From NCBI RefSeq assembly GCF_012275535.1, contig NZ_JAAVTK010000004.1, positions 248,001-312,000 of the forward strand: a DNA stretch of 64,000 bases, read 5' to 3'. Each line of letters starts with the position of its first letter. The first letter of the stretch is position 1. The notes beneath the pieces are model-generated. The model was given only the letters and a program-made list of their open reading frames with translations, was not told the origin of the DNA and ran no database searches. Below are positions 8,782-15,569 of the stretch, piece by piece. The position numbers and the translations under genes are program-made. Source of the stretch: Hymenobacter artigasi (GTDB lineage Bacteria; Bacteroidota; Bacteroidia; Cytophagales; Hymenobacteraceae).

Positions 8782-9369
8782 CTAGAGCGCCAGGAAATTG
8801 GCCAGGATGCGCGTGCCCACGCCGCCGCTTTTCTCGGTGTGAAACTGCACGCCGTAGAAGTTGCGGTGTTGCACCGCCGCACTAAATGGGGCGGGATGCT
8901 CAGCCTGGGCAATGGTATATGCGCCTACGGGGGCATAATAGCTGTGCACGAAGTACACGTGGTCGGCCTCTGTGAGGCCGGCCAGCAACGGCCCGCGCAA
9001 GGCCTGCAGGTTGTTCCAACCCATGTGGGGAACTTTATGGTCCGCATCAGGCACGAACCGCTGCACCTGGAAGGGCAGCAGCCCGAGCATGGGCGTATCG
9101 TTCTCATCGCTGTGCGTGCCCAGCAGCTGCATGCCCAGACAGATGCCCAGGAATGGCTGGGTAAGGGTGGGCAGTACCAGGTCCAAACCCGACTCGCGCA
9201 GGGCCTGCATTGCCGACGAGGCTTCCCCTTCGCCCGGAAAAAGCACCTTATCGGCGCGCCGTAATACTTCGGGGTCGGCGGTAAGAATGGGTTGGGCCCC
9301 CAGCCGCTCCAATGCAAAGAGCACCGATTGCACGTTGCCACCCTTGTAGTCTACTACTGCGATTTCCAT
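8782..9369 (-). CDS. hisH: Imidazole glycerol phosphate synthase, glutaminase subunit
   Basis: 195-residue class I glutamine amidotransferase partner of HisF. The nucleophile Cys77 lies in LGICLGMQLLG, the catalytic His/Glu in GVQFHTEKSG, and the oxyanion loop is PGEGEA. Start is ATG 9369 (MEIAVVDYKGGN); the longer frame to 9402 adds 11 unrelated residues. A 79-bp gap to hisB holds a 14-bp perfect hairpin. Confidence 0.97.
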   Translation of the reverse strand: MEIAVVDYKGGNVQSVLFALERLGAQPILTADPEVLRRADKVLFPGEGEASSAMQALRESGLDLVLPTLTQPFLGICLGMQLLGTHSDENDTPMLGLLPFQVQRFVPDADHKVPHMGWNNLQALRGPLLAGLTEADHVYFVHSYYAPVGAYTIAQAEHPAPFSAAVQHRNFYGVQFHTEKSGGVGTRILANFLAL

Positions 9370-9385
9370 AATCAAATCCTTATTA

Positions 9386-9422
9386 ATCCAAATGAATAAC
9401 AAGTTTTATTATTCATTTGGAT
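9386..9422. repeat. Intercistronic hairpin between hisB and hisH
   Basis: 14-bp perfect AT-rich inverted repeat (9386-9399 and 9409-9422, 9-nt loop) in the only sizeable gap of the his operon, 17 bp upstream of the hisH start codon. No T-tract follows, so a terminator is unlikely. It may be an mRNA-processing or stabilising stem-loop. Confidence 0.7.
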
Positions 9423-9448
9423 ATACAATAAATTGGCTGGCTGCCCTT

Positions 9449-10555
9449 CTACAATATGCCTTTGGTGCTGGGAATAGCCGTTGAAGCATCGCGCACCAGA
9501 GCCATTTTAATGGCCTTGGCTACGGCTTTGAAAATGGCTTCAATCTTATGGTGCTCATTATCGCCCTGGCAGGAGATGTTGAGAGTCGCCCGGGAGTTGT
9601 CCGTAAAAGACTTGAAGAAGTGGAAGAACAGCTCGGTGGGCAAGTCCCCTACCCGCTCGCGCTTAAATTCAGCGTCCCACACCAGCCAGGGCCGCCCGGC
9701 AAAGTCGATGGCCGCTTGGGCCAGGGCTTCGTCCATGGGCAGCAGGAAGCCGTAGCGGGCCAGGCCGCGCTTGTCGCCCAGGGCCTGAGAGAAGGCGGTG
9801 CCGAGGGCCAGAGCCGTATCCTCAACGGTGTGATGTTCATCAATGTGCAAATCGCCTTTTACACTTATGTGTAAGTCGACGCCGCTGTGCCGCCCAAGCT
9901 GCTCCAACATATGGTCGAAGAAACCAAGGCCGGTGTGGATATCCGTCTGGCCGGTGCCGTCCAGGTTCAGGCGGATGGCAATCTGGGTTTCGTTGGTGTT
10001 GCGCTCGATGACGGCGATGCGGGCGGGGTAGCGCAGGAAATGGTAAATGGCATCCCAGCTCGTGGTGGTGAGGGCAGCGCGGGCGTCGGGCTCCTCTCCT
10101 ATCAGAATGGCCTGGCTGCCGAGGTTCTCGGCCAGCTGGACATCGGTCAACCGGTCGCCGATGACGTAGGAGTTGGGCAGGTCATAGCCGTTGGCGGGGT
10201 CGAGGTACTGGCCGAGCAGGCCCGTGCCGGGCTTGCGGGTGGGCAGGCCTTCGTGCGGAAAGCTGCGGTCGACGTGCTCGGCGGCGAAATGAACACCTTC
10301 GGTGGCCAGAATATCGCGCATGAGCTGATGAGCTGGCCAGAAGGTATCCTCAGGGAAGCTGGCGGTGCCCAGCCCGTCCTGGTTAGTTACCAGCACCAGC
10401 TCGTACTCGGGCAAATCGCGGGCGATGCGGGCCAGCGCACTGATGGCTCCGGGCAGAAACTGAAACTTATCGGGCGTGAGGCCGTCGATTTGCTGGCTGG
10501 GCTGGGGCTCGACGAGGATAGTGCCGTCGCGGTCGATAAAAAGCGCCTTTTTCAA
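9449..10555 (-). CDS. hisB: Bifunctional histidinol-phosphatase / imidazoleglycerol-phosphate dehydratase
   Basis: 368 residues. The N-terminal HAD phosphatase (about 1-165) opens with ALFIDRDGTI, whose two Asp residues are the nucleophile and acid/base, and has GDRLTDVQLAENLG as the metal-binding motif. The C-terminal IGP dehydratase (about 180-368) has HTGLGFFDHMLEQLGRHSG and DEHHTVEDTALALG with the paired His/Glu manganese ligands. The two-domain form is typical of Bacteroidota and enterobacteria, and carries out steps 6 and 8. The start codon appears to be TTG at 10555; no better start lies nearby. Confidence 0.96.
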   Translation of the reverse strand: MKKALFIDRDGTILVEPQPSQQIDGLTPDKFQFLPGAISALARIARDLPEYELVLVTNQDGLGTASFPEDTFWPAHQLMRDILATEGVHFAAEHVDRSFPHEGLPTRKPGTGLLGQYLDPANGYDLPNSYVIGDRLTDVQLAENLGSQAILIGEEPDARAALTTTSWDAIYHFLRYPARIAVIERNTNETQIAIRLNLDGTGQTDIHTGLGFFDHMLEQLGRHSGVDLHISVKGDLHIDEHHTVEDTALALGTAFSQALGDKRGLARYGFLLPMDEALAQAAIDFAGRPWLVWDAEFKRERVGDLPTELFFHFFKSFTDNSRATLNISCQGDNEHHKIEAIFKAVAKAIKMALVRDASTAIPSTKGIL

Positions 10556-10606
10556 CTCAATGGGATTAACGAGGTACGAGAAAAACGGGGGTCAGCCCGG
10601 TACTTA

Positions 10607-13015
10607 TTAGATGCTGGACGCGGACGCAGCAATCGAAACCCGCGTTTCGGCCCCGATTTCTGTGAGCGCCTGCACGAGTTGGCTGTTTTCGGCCGTAGTG
10701 CCCACCGTGAGACGAAGGCAGCCGGCACAGCCAGGCTGCGTGGTACGGTTGCGCACCACGATGCCGCGGCTCTGGAGCTGGTCGTACACGGCAGTGGCAT
10801 CGACGGTGAAGCGCACCAGCAGGAAGTTGGCATCGGAAGGAAAAATATGCTCCGCGATGGCTACCTCGGCCAGTTGCGCAACCAGCCAACTCCGGCCGGC
10901 CAGCAGCTCATCCCGCATTTCGGGCAGGCGCGGCGCGGCGGCCAGGGCCGCCAGCGCGTGCTGCTGGGTAGCGGCCGAGATGTTGTACGGCGGCTTGATT
11001 TTATCAAGAAAAGCAATAAGCTCCGCCGAGGCATACGCCACCCCCAGCCGCAAACCGGCCAGCCCCCAGGCTTTAGAGAAGGTCTGCATCACGACCAGGC
11101 GCGGGAACTCGGCCAAGCGGGTAATCCAGCTGGGCGCATCGGCAAAGTCCGCGTAGGCTTCATCGACAATGACCAGACCCCGGAAGCTGCGCAGAATAGT
11201 TTCCACGGCTTCCTGCGCGAGCAGATTGCCGGTGGGGTTATTCGGCGAGCACAGGAAAACCAGCTTGGCGTTGGAAGCCGCGAGTTTTTCGGCGGCATCG
11301 GCGGGCAGCTGGAAATCGGCGGTCAGCGGCAGGCGCTCCACGCGCACGTCGTTGAGGTTGGCGGCCACCTCGTACATGCCGTAAGTGGGCGGGCAGATGA
11401 CGATGGCGTCCTGGCCCGGCGTGCAGGTGAGGCGCACGAGCAGGTCGATGGCTTCGTCGGAGCCGTTGCCGAGAAAAATCTGGTTCGGCATCACCCCTTT
11501 CAGGCGGGCCAAATCGGCCTTTATGGCGCGCTGGTGCGGGTCGGGGTAGCGGCTAAAATCGTCCGGCCCCACGGAGCCCAGGCTGTTCTCATTGGCATCG
11601 AGCATGACCGGGGCCATGCCTTCAAACTCATCGCGGGCCGAGGAATACGGCTGCATCCGCTCCACGCTGGGGCGAATGAGGCCGGCGTAGGGCTTTGTGG
11701 CAGCAGCACCGGCCGGGCTGGCATTGGCATCCAGCGAAGCCAGCCGCAGTGTTACGGCACGGGCGTGCGCAGCCAGGCCTTCAGCTTCGGCCATGATTTC
11801 CACTACCGAGCCCAGGGCCTGCAGGCCCTGGGCTGAGAGGCGCTGGAAGGTAATTTTCTTTACGAACGAATCAAGCGACACGCCACTGTACTGGCGGGCG
11901 TAGCCGCTGGTAGGCAGCGTGTGGTTGGTACCAGAAGCGTAGTCACCCACGGCTTCGGGCGTGAGGTGCCCCAGGAAAACGGAGCCCGCGTTGGTCACCT
12001 GGGCGGCCAGCGCGTCAGCGTTGTCGGTGGCCAGAATGAGGTGTTCCGGTGCGTACTGGTTGGAAAATTCCAGCATACTGGTGGCATCGGCCAGCAAAAT
12101 AGCGCGGCTGCTTGCCAGCGCCTGGGCGGCTACGTCGCGCCGGGGCAGCAGAGCCAACTGGCGAACTACTTCGGCCTGCACCTGCTCCAGCACTGCGCTG
12201 GAATCACTCAGCACCACTACCTGCGAATCGGGGCCGTGTTCGGCCTGCGACAGCAAGTCGGCGGCCACGAAAGCCGGGTTGGCGCTGGCATCGGCAATGA
12301 CCAACACCTCCGACGGGCCGGCGGGCATGTCGATGGCCACGCCGAATTCGGCGGCGGCCAGCTGCTTGGCGGCGGTCACGTAGCGGTTGCCAGGACCGAA
12401 AATCTTATCGACGGCCGGCACGCTGGCCGTACCCAGCGCCAGCGCGGCCACGGCTTGCGCCCCACCGGCTTTCACCACTTTATCAATGCCCAGCAACTGC
12501 GCCACGAATAGAATAACCGGGCTCACCGAGCCATCGGCCTGCGGCGGGGTGCACACCACTACCTCGGGGCAGCCGGCCAGCCGGGCCGGTACCCCCAGCA
12601 TCAACAGCGTGCTGAAGAGCGGGGCCGAGCCGCCCGGCACGTACAGGCCCACGCGCTGCACCGGCACGGCCCGACGAGAACACATCACCCCCGGCATGGT
12701 TTCAACACGCAATTCGGGTTCGCGCTGGGCCGTGTGAAAGGCTTCGATGTTGGTTTTGGCCTGGCGGATGGCGGCTTGTAATTCGGCCGGAACCTGCGCG
12801 GCAGCGGCAGCGAATTCAGCATCGGAAACCAGCAGGCTGGTCAGCGTGGCTTTGTCGAGCTCGGCAGCTAAGGTCAGCAGCGCGGCATCGCCGCCGGCGC
12901 GAACCTGCTCAAAAATGGCCCGGACGCGGGCGGCAACCTGGGGCGCTTCGGCGGCGGCAGGACGTTGCTGGAGCGCGGCCCACAGGCTGGAGTCGGGATA
13001 GGAATAGAGCTGCAT
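10607..13015 (-). CDS. hisD/hisC: HisD-HisC fusion: histidinol dehydrogenase + histidinol-phosphate aminotransferase
   Basis: A single uninterrupted 802-codon frame. Residues 1-427 are a complete histidinol dehydrogenase. Zn ligands Gln257, His260, Asp358 and His417 and the catalytic pair Glu324-His325 (YAPEHL) are all present, offset by two from the E. coli numbering. Residues about 428-445 are an Ala/Pro-rich linker. Residues about 446-795 are a complete class II PLP aminotransferase: IRPSVERMQPYSSA, DANEN, PNNPTGN at 591-597, VDEAYADF, the PLP lysine Lys648 in TFSKAWGLAG, and RLTVG with the substrate-binding Arg. The enzymes perform the last step pair and step 7 of the pathway. They are normally separate neighbouring genes, so the fusion is unusual. 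No stop, RBS or internal start is evident at the junction. A one-base sequencing error could fake a fusion, but the reading is clean on both sides. Confidence 0.93.
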   Translation of the reverse strand: MQLYSYPDSSLWAALQQRPAAAEAPQVAARVRAIFEQVRAGGDAALLTLAAELDKATLTSLLVSDAEFAAAAAQVPAELQAAIRQAKTNIEAFHTAQREPELRVETMPGVMCSRRAVPVQRVGLYVPGGSAPLFSTLLMLGVPARLAGCPEVVVCTPPQADGSVSPVILFVAQLLGIDKVVKAGGAQAVAALALGTASVPAVDKIFGPGNRYVTAAKQLAAAEFGVAIDMPAGPSEVLVIADASANPAFVAADLLSQAEHGPDSQVVVLSDSSAVLEQVQAEVVRQLALLPRRDVAAQALASSRAILLADATSMLEFSNQYAPEHLILATDNADALAAQVTNAGSVFLGHLTPEAVGDYASGTNHTLPTSGYARQYSGVSLDSFVKKITFQRLSAQGLQALGSVVEIMAEAEGLAAHARAVTLRLASLDANASPAGAAATKPYAGLIRPSVERMQPYSSARDEFEGMAPVMLDANENSLGSVGPDDFSRYPDPHQRAIKADLARLKGVMPNQIFLGNGSDEAIDLLVRLTCTPGQDAIVICPPTYGMYEVAANLNDVRVERLPLTADFQLPADAAEKLAASNAKLVFLCSPNNPTGNLLAQEAVETILRSFRGLVIVDEAYADFADAPSWITRLAEFPRLVVMQTFSKAWGLAGLRLGVAYASAELIAFLDKIKPPYNISAATQQHALAALAAAPRLPEMRDELLAGRSWLVAQLAEVAIAEHIFPSDANFLLVRFTVDATAVYDQLQSRGIVVRNRTTQPGCAGCLRLTVGTTAENSQLVQALTEIGAETRVSIAASASSI

Positions 13016-13026
13016 GGCGTAATGGG

Positions 13027-13878
13027 CTAGGCAATCATCTTCTCGATGGGTAGGACGAGGATGCCCTCGGCACCTACGGCTTTGAGCTGGCTGGTGATGT
13101 GCCAGAACTCATCCTCCTGCACCACCGACTGCACCGACACCCACCCGGCCTCAGCCAGCGGCGTGATGGTGGGCGACTTGATGCCGGGCAGCAACCGGCG
13201 CACTTCCTCCAGGGCCGACACGGGGGCATTCAGCACAATGTATTTGCTGCGTTTGGCGCGGCGCACGGCCTGCATCCGGAACAGGAGCTGCTCCAGCAGG
13301 TCGGTTTGCTCGGCCGTGAGGTTGGGCTGGGCGATGAGCACGGCCTCGGAGCGGAAGACGGTTTCGACTTCGCGCAGGCCGTTGCCGAGCAGAGTTGAAC
13401 CGCTGCTCACGATGTCGCAGATGGCCTCGGCCAGCCCGATGCTGGGCGCAATTTCGACCGAGCCGCTGATGGTGTGCAGGTTGGCCTGCACGCCGTGCTC
13501 GGCCAGGTAGCGGCCGAGGATATTGGGGTACGAGGTGGCGATGTTCTTGCCCTGCAGCACCTCAATGGACGGGTAAGCATCGGCGCGGGGCACGGCCAGG
13601 CTCAAGCGGCACTTGCTGAAGCCGAGGGTTTCGACTTCCAGATTGGGGTAGCCGGCTTCCACCAGCACGTTCTGGCCCACAATGCCGAGGTCGGCCACGC
13701 CGTCCTTCACGTAGCCGGGAATGTCATCATCGCGCAGAAACAGGATTTCAAGCGGGAAATTGGTGGCTTCGGTCTTGAGCTTGTAGGAAGTGCTCAGGAA
13801 ATTGATGCCGCACTCGCGGATGAGGGCAAGGGAGTCCTCGCTCAGACGGCCGGACTTTTGAATAGCTAAACGGAGCAT
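13027..13878 (-). CDS. hisG: ATP phosphoribosyltransferase (long form)
   Basis: First and feedback-controlled step of histidine synthesis: ATP + PRPP to phosphoribosyl-ATP. 283 residues from ATG 13878 (MLRLAIQKSGRL). The catalytic part has GVADLGIVGQNVL and the PRPP loop in CDIVSSGSTLLGNGL. The last ~75 residues are the ACT-like regulatory domain of long HisG, so no HisZ is needed. Extending to 14001 would run into the attenuator region and adds residues unlike the family. First structural gene, 11 bp before hisDC. Confidence 0.96.
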   Translation of the reverse strand: MLRLAIQKSGRLSEDSLALIRECGINFLSTSYKLKTEATNFPLEILFLRDDDIPGYVKDGVADLGIVGQNVLVEAGYPNLEVETLGFSKCRLSLAVPRADAYPSIEVLQGKNIATSYPNILGRYLAEHGVQANLHTISGSVEIAPSIGLAEAICDIVSSGSTLLGNGLREVETVFRSEAVLIAQPNLTAEQTDLLEQLLFRMQAVRRAKRSKYIVLNAPVSALEEVRRLLPGIKSPTITPLAEAGWVSVQSVVQEDEFWHITSQLKAVGAEGILVLPIEKMIA

Positions 13879-13972
13879 GAAATGGGGTAACTGGCGGGTG
13901 CGGCCCAACGAGGGCACAGACATTGGATATCGCCCCAACGCAACCAGGGTGGCGCAAGGCTGAACTTCCCGC

Positions 13973-14051
13973 AAAATGAAACAGTGAAGCCCGGGGCACA
14001 CACCCCGAACGCGGCGGTGGAGACTCGGGCAACCGGTGCTAAGCTAGCACC
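13973..14051 (-). promoter_or_regulatory. His attenuator: leader hairpin, antiterminator and terminator
   Basis: Read along the minus-strand transcript: a 7-bp perfect hairpin (14035-14051) overlaps the leader-peptide stop codon. Next, a CCCGAG segment (14024-14029) can pair with UUCGGG (14004-14009). A competing 8-bp GC-rich stem with two G-U pairs (arms 14003-14010 and 13989-13996, 6-nt loop) is followed by a U-rich run to 13973. The two pairings share the same UUCGGG, so they exclude each other, as expected for antiterminator and terminator. It lies about 95 nt upstream of the hisG start. Confidence 0.65.
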
Positions 14052-14166
14052 CGGCACATAGCCCGGCCTCCCACAGATGGTGGTGATGATGCACGCCCGC
14101 AACTGCCCGACCGCCCGTGAGCGGGGCAGCGGCAACAGCACAAAGAAGGGCGGAGAAGGTGGTCAT
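14044..14166 (-). CDS. hisL: His operon leader peptide with five consecutive His codons
   Basis: A 40-codon frame, ATG 14166 to TAG 14044, on the operon strand. Codons 26-30 are CAT CAT CAC CAC CAT, five His in a row, then LWEAGLC. The chance of this just upstream of hisG is very small, and runs of the cognate amino acid are the mark of ribosome-mediated attenuation. Low charged tRNA-His would stall the ribosome here and favour the antiterminator downstream. The ATG lies only 6 bp after a perfect -7 promoter box, so the transcript may be nearly leaderless, or the true start may differ. The frame is too short for normal gene calling and overlaps no other gene. Confidence 0.72.
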   Translation of the reverse strand: MTTFSALLCAVAAAPLTGGRAVAGVHHHHHLWEAGLCAGC

Positions 14167-14172
14167 CGGGCA

Positions 14173-14180
14173 CAAAGGTA
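14173..14180 (-). promoter_or_regulatory. Bacteroidota -7 promoter box of the his operon (TACCTTTG)
   Basis: Perfect TAnnTTTG match, placing the transcription start close to the leader ATG. A TTTG lies upstream but about 24 bp away, longer than usual. Confidence 0.6.
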
Positions 14181-14320
14181 AAACGGAAATAGTATCGGTT
14201 GGCACAAACCGGCCTTATTTTGTTTCTGCTGCCACTACCCCGAAGCCAGGCGAAAGGTTTGGAATGGGTCGAAAGATATTTTTCAGCCCGCCGGCACACT
14301 TACCGCAAAATCCGCAACGA

Positions 14321-14887
14321 ATGGCTCCAATCCTTGCTTTTATTGATGCTATTCAGCCGGTTAGTCCTGCATTGGCGCAAGCCCTGGCGGCTGTAGTCAG
14401 GCGGGAAATACTGCCGGCCCGTCACCTGTTGCTGCGGCCCGGCGAAGTAGCCCGGCGCGTGTACTTTTTAGAAACCGGACTGGTGCGGGGCTACACGCTG
14501 CTGCACGGACGAGAGGTTTCGTCGTGGTTTATGCAGGCCGGTGACTTCGTGATTTCTATTCTGAGCTTCTTCGCGCAGCAGCCCTCGGCCGAATACCTCG
14601 AACTACTGGAGCCCGCCGTGGTGCACTCCGTTAGCTACAATGAGCTGCAGCAGCTGTACCACGATTTCCCCGAGTTTAACTACGTGGGCCGGCGGCTGAT
14701 TGAGAAATATTACGTGCTCAGCGAGCAACGGGCCCAGAACCTGCGTTCGCGCACGGCGGCCGAACGCTACGAACTACTCCTGCACGACTTCCCCACGGTG
14801 TTTCAGCGGGTGGCGCTGCAGCACATCGCCTCGCACCTAGGCATGGCCTCGGAAACGCTGAGCCGGCTGCGCAACAAAACAACCTGA
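14321..14887 (+). CDS. Crp/Fnr-family transcriptional regulator
   Basis: 188 residues from ATG 14321 (MAPILAFIDAIQPV). The earlier in-frame start at 14117 would run through the his promoter and leader. Residues about 20-120 are a cyclic-nucleotide-binding-type beta roll (LLLRPGEVARRVYFLETGLVRGY), lacking the usual Arg-Ala cAMP-binding signature as far as I can see. About 130-188 is a short helix-turn-helix (VALQHIASHLGMASETLSRLRN). This is the common Bacteroidota type of Crp-like protein with an unknown ligand. It diverges from the his operon with the two start sites about 155 bp apart, so it could touch his expression, but nothing shows this directly. Confidence 0.88.
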   Translation: MAPILAFIDAIQPVSPALAQALAAVVRREILPARHLLLRPGEVARRVYFLETGLVRGYTLLHGREVSSWFMQAGDFVISILSFFAQQPSAEYLELLEPAVVHSVSYNELQQLYHDFPEFNYVGRRLIEKYYVLSEQRAQNLRSRTAAERYELLLHDFPTVFQRVALQHIASHLGMASETLSRLRNKTT

Positions 14888-14968
14888 TGCGCACCGCAGA
14901 GCGAAAATGACAATTGTCATGAACGCAACCGGTCCTGGCCGGGACTTTTGAGGCATTCATTCACCTCA

Positions 14969-15556
14969 ATGGAACTCATCATGCCAAAACGCTCAGCAGG
15001 TTGCTTGTTTGCACTGGTTCCGGTAGGGCTGCTGCTGGTGCTCGGCTATTTATACCTTGATGTCAGCGTGCGGGACAGCTATTCGGGCCAGTGGACGAGT
15101 GCGTCGACGGCCGATGCCCGGGCCCAAGGGGTGCTGCTTCAGGAGTATGTGGTGAGCCCCCATGTCCTCGTTTTCGAAAACTATCGGGCTGAATTCACCG
15201 ATTGCTGGGTGGAAGAGCGTACCCGCACCTCGCACGATTTTATTTTCTTTCGGCGCGTAGCGAAGCTAGGCGAGCCCCGCCTGGTGCTCAATTACCAGGG
15301 GCAGCGCCTAGCCCCGGACCCCGACTCGGCGGGCGAGGCCATGCTGGTGCCGGGCACCGAGGGTACGGGCAGGGACCTAGCCGAAAATCGATACGCGGCG
15401 GACCCCAACCGCTTAGCCTACCACCAATACGTTCAGTATCCGTCCATCCGGGGAATGCTCTCCGACAGCGTCGGCAACGACACCTTGTATTTCAGCGTCA
15501 TCCGAAAATGGGGCGACCAGCGGAAATTTCAAATCAAGGCCTACCCCCGAAAATAA
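14969..15556 (+). CDS. Membrane-anchored hypothetical protein
   Basis: About 195 residues, family not recognised. After a short basic N-terminus (MPKRSAG) there is one strong hydrophobic segment (CLFALVPVGLLLVLGYLYL), either an uncleaved signal anchor or a signal peptide. The rest is a soluble, polar domain with no known motif. Start is uncertain: ATG 14969 or ATG 14981. It lies 81 bp downstream of the Crp-like gene on the same strand and may be co-transcribed. It converges on the TonB-dependent receptor gene. Confidence 0.7.
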   Translation: MELIMPKRSAGCLFALVPVGLLLVLGYLYLDVSVRDSYSGQWTSASTADARAQGVLLQEYVVSPHVLVFENYRAEFTDCWVEERTRTSHDFIFFRRVAKLGEPRLVLNYQGQRLAPDPDSAGEAMLVPGTEGTGRDLAENRYAADPNRLAYHQYVQYPSIRGMLSDSVGNDTLYFSVIRKWGDQRKFQIKAYPRK

Positions 15557-15569
15557 GCCAGCCCGAAGT

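Noticed and set aside
9887..11836. 649-codon open frame antisense to hisB and hisD-hisC
   Set aside because: Long antisense frames are common in GC-rich coding DNA; the his enzymes on the other strand explain the sequence fully.
14117..14320. N-terminal extension of the Crp-like gene
   Set aside because: It would overlap the his promoter and leader region and is unlike the family; ATG 14321 fits.
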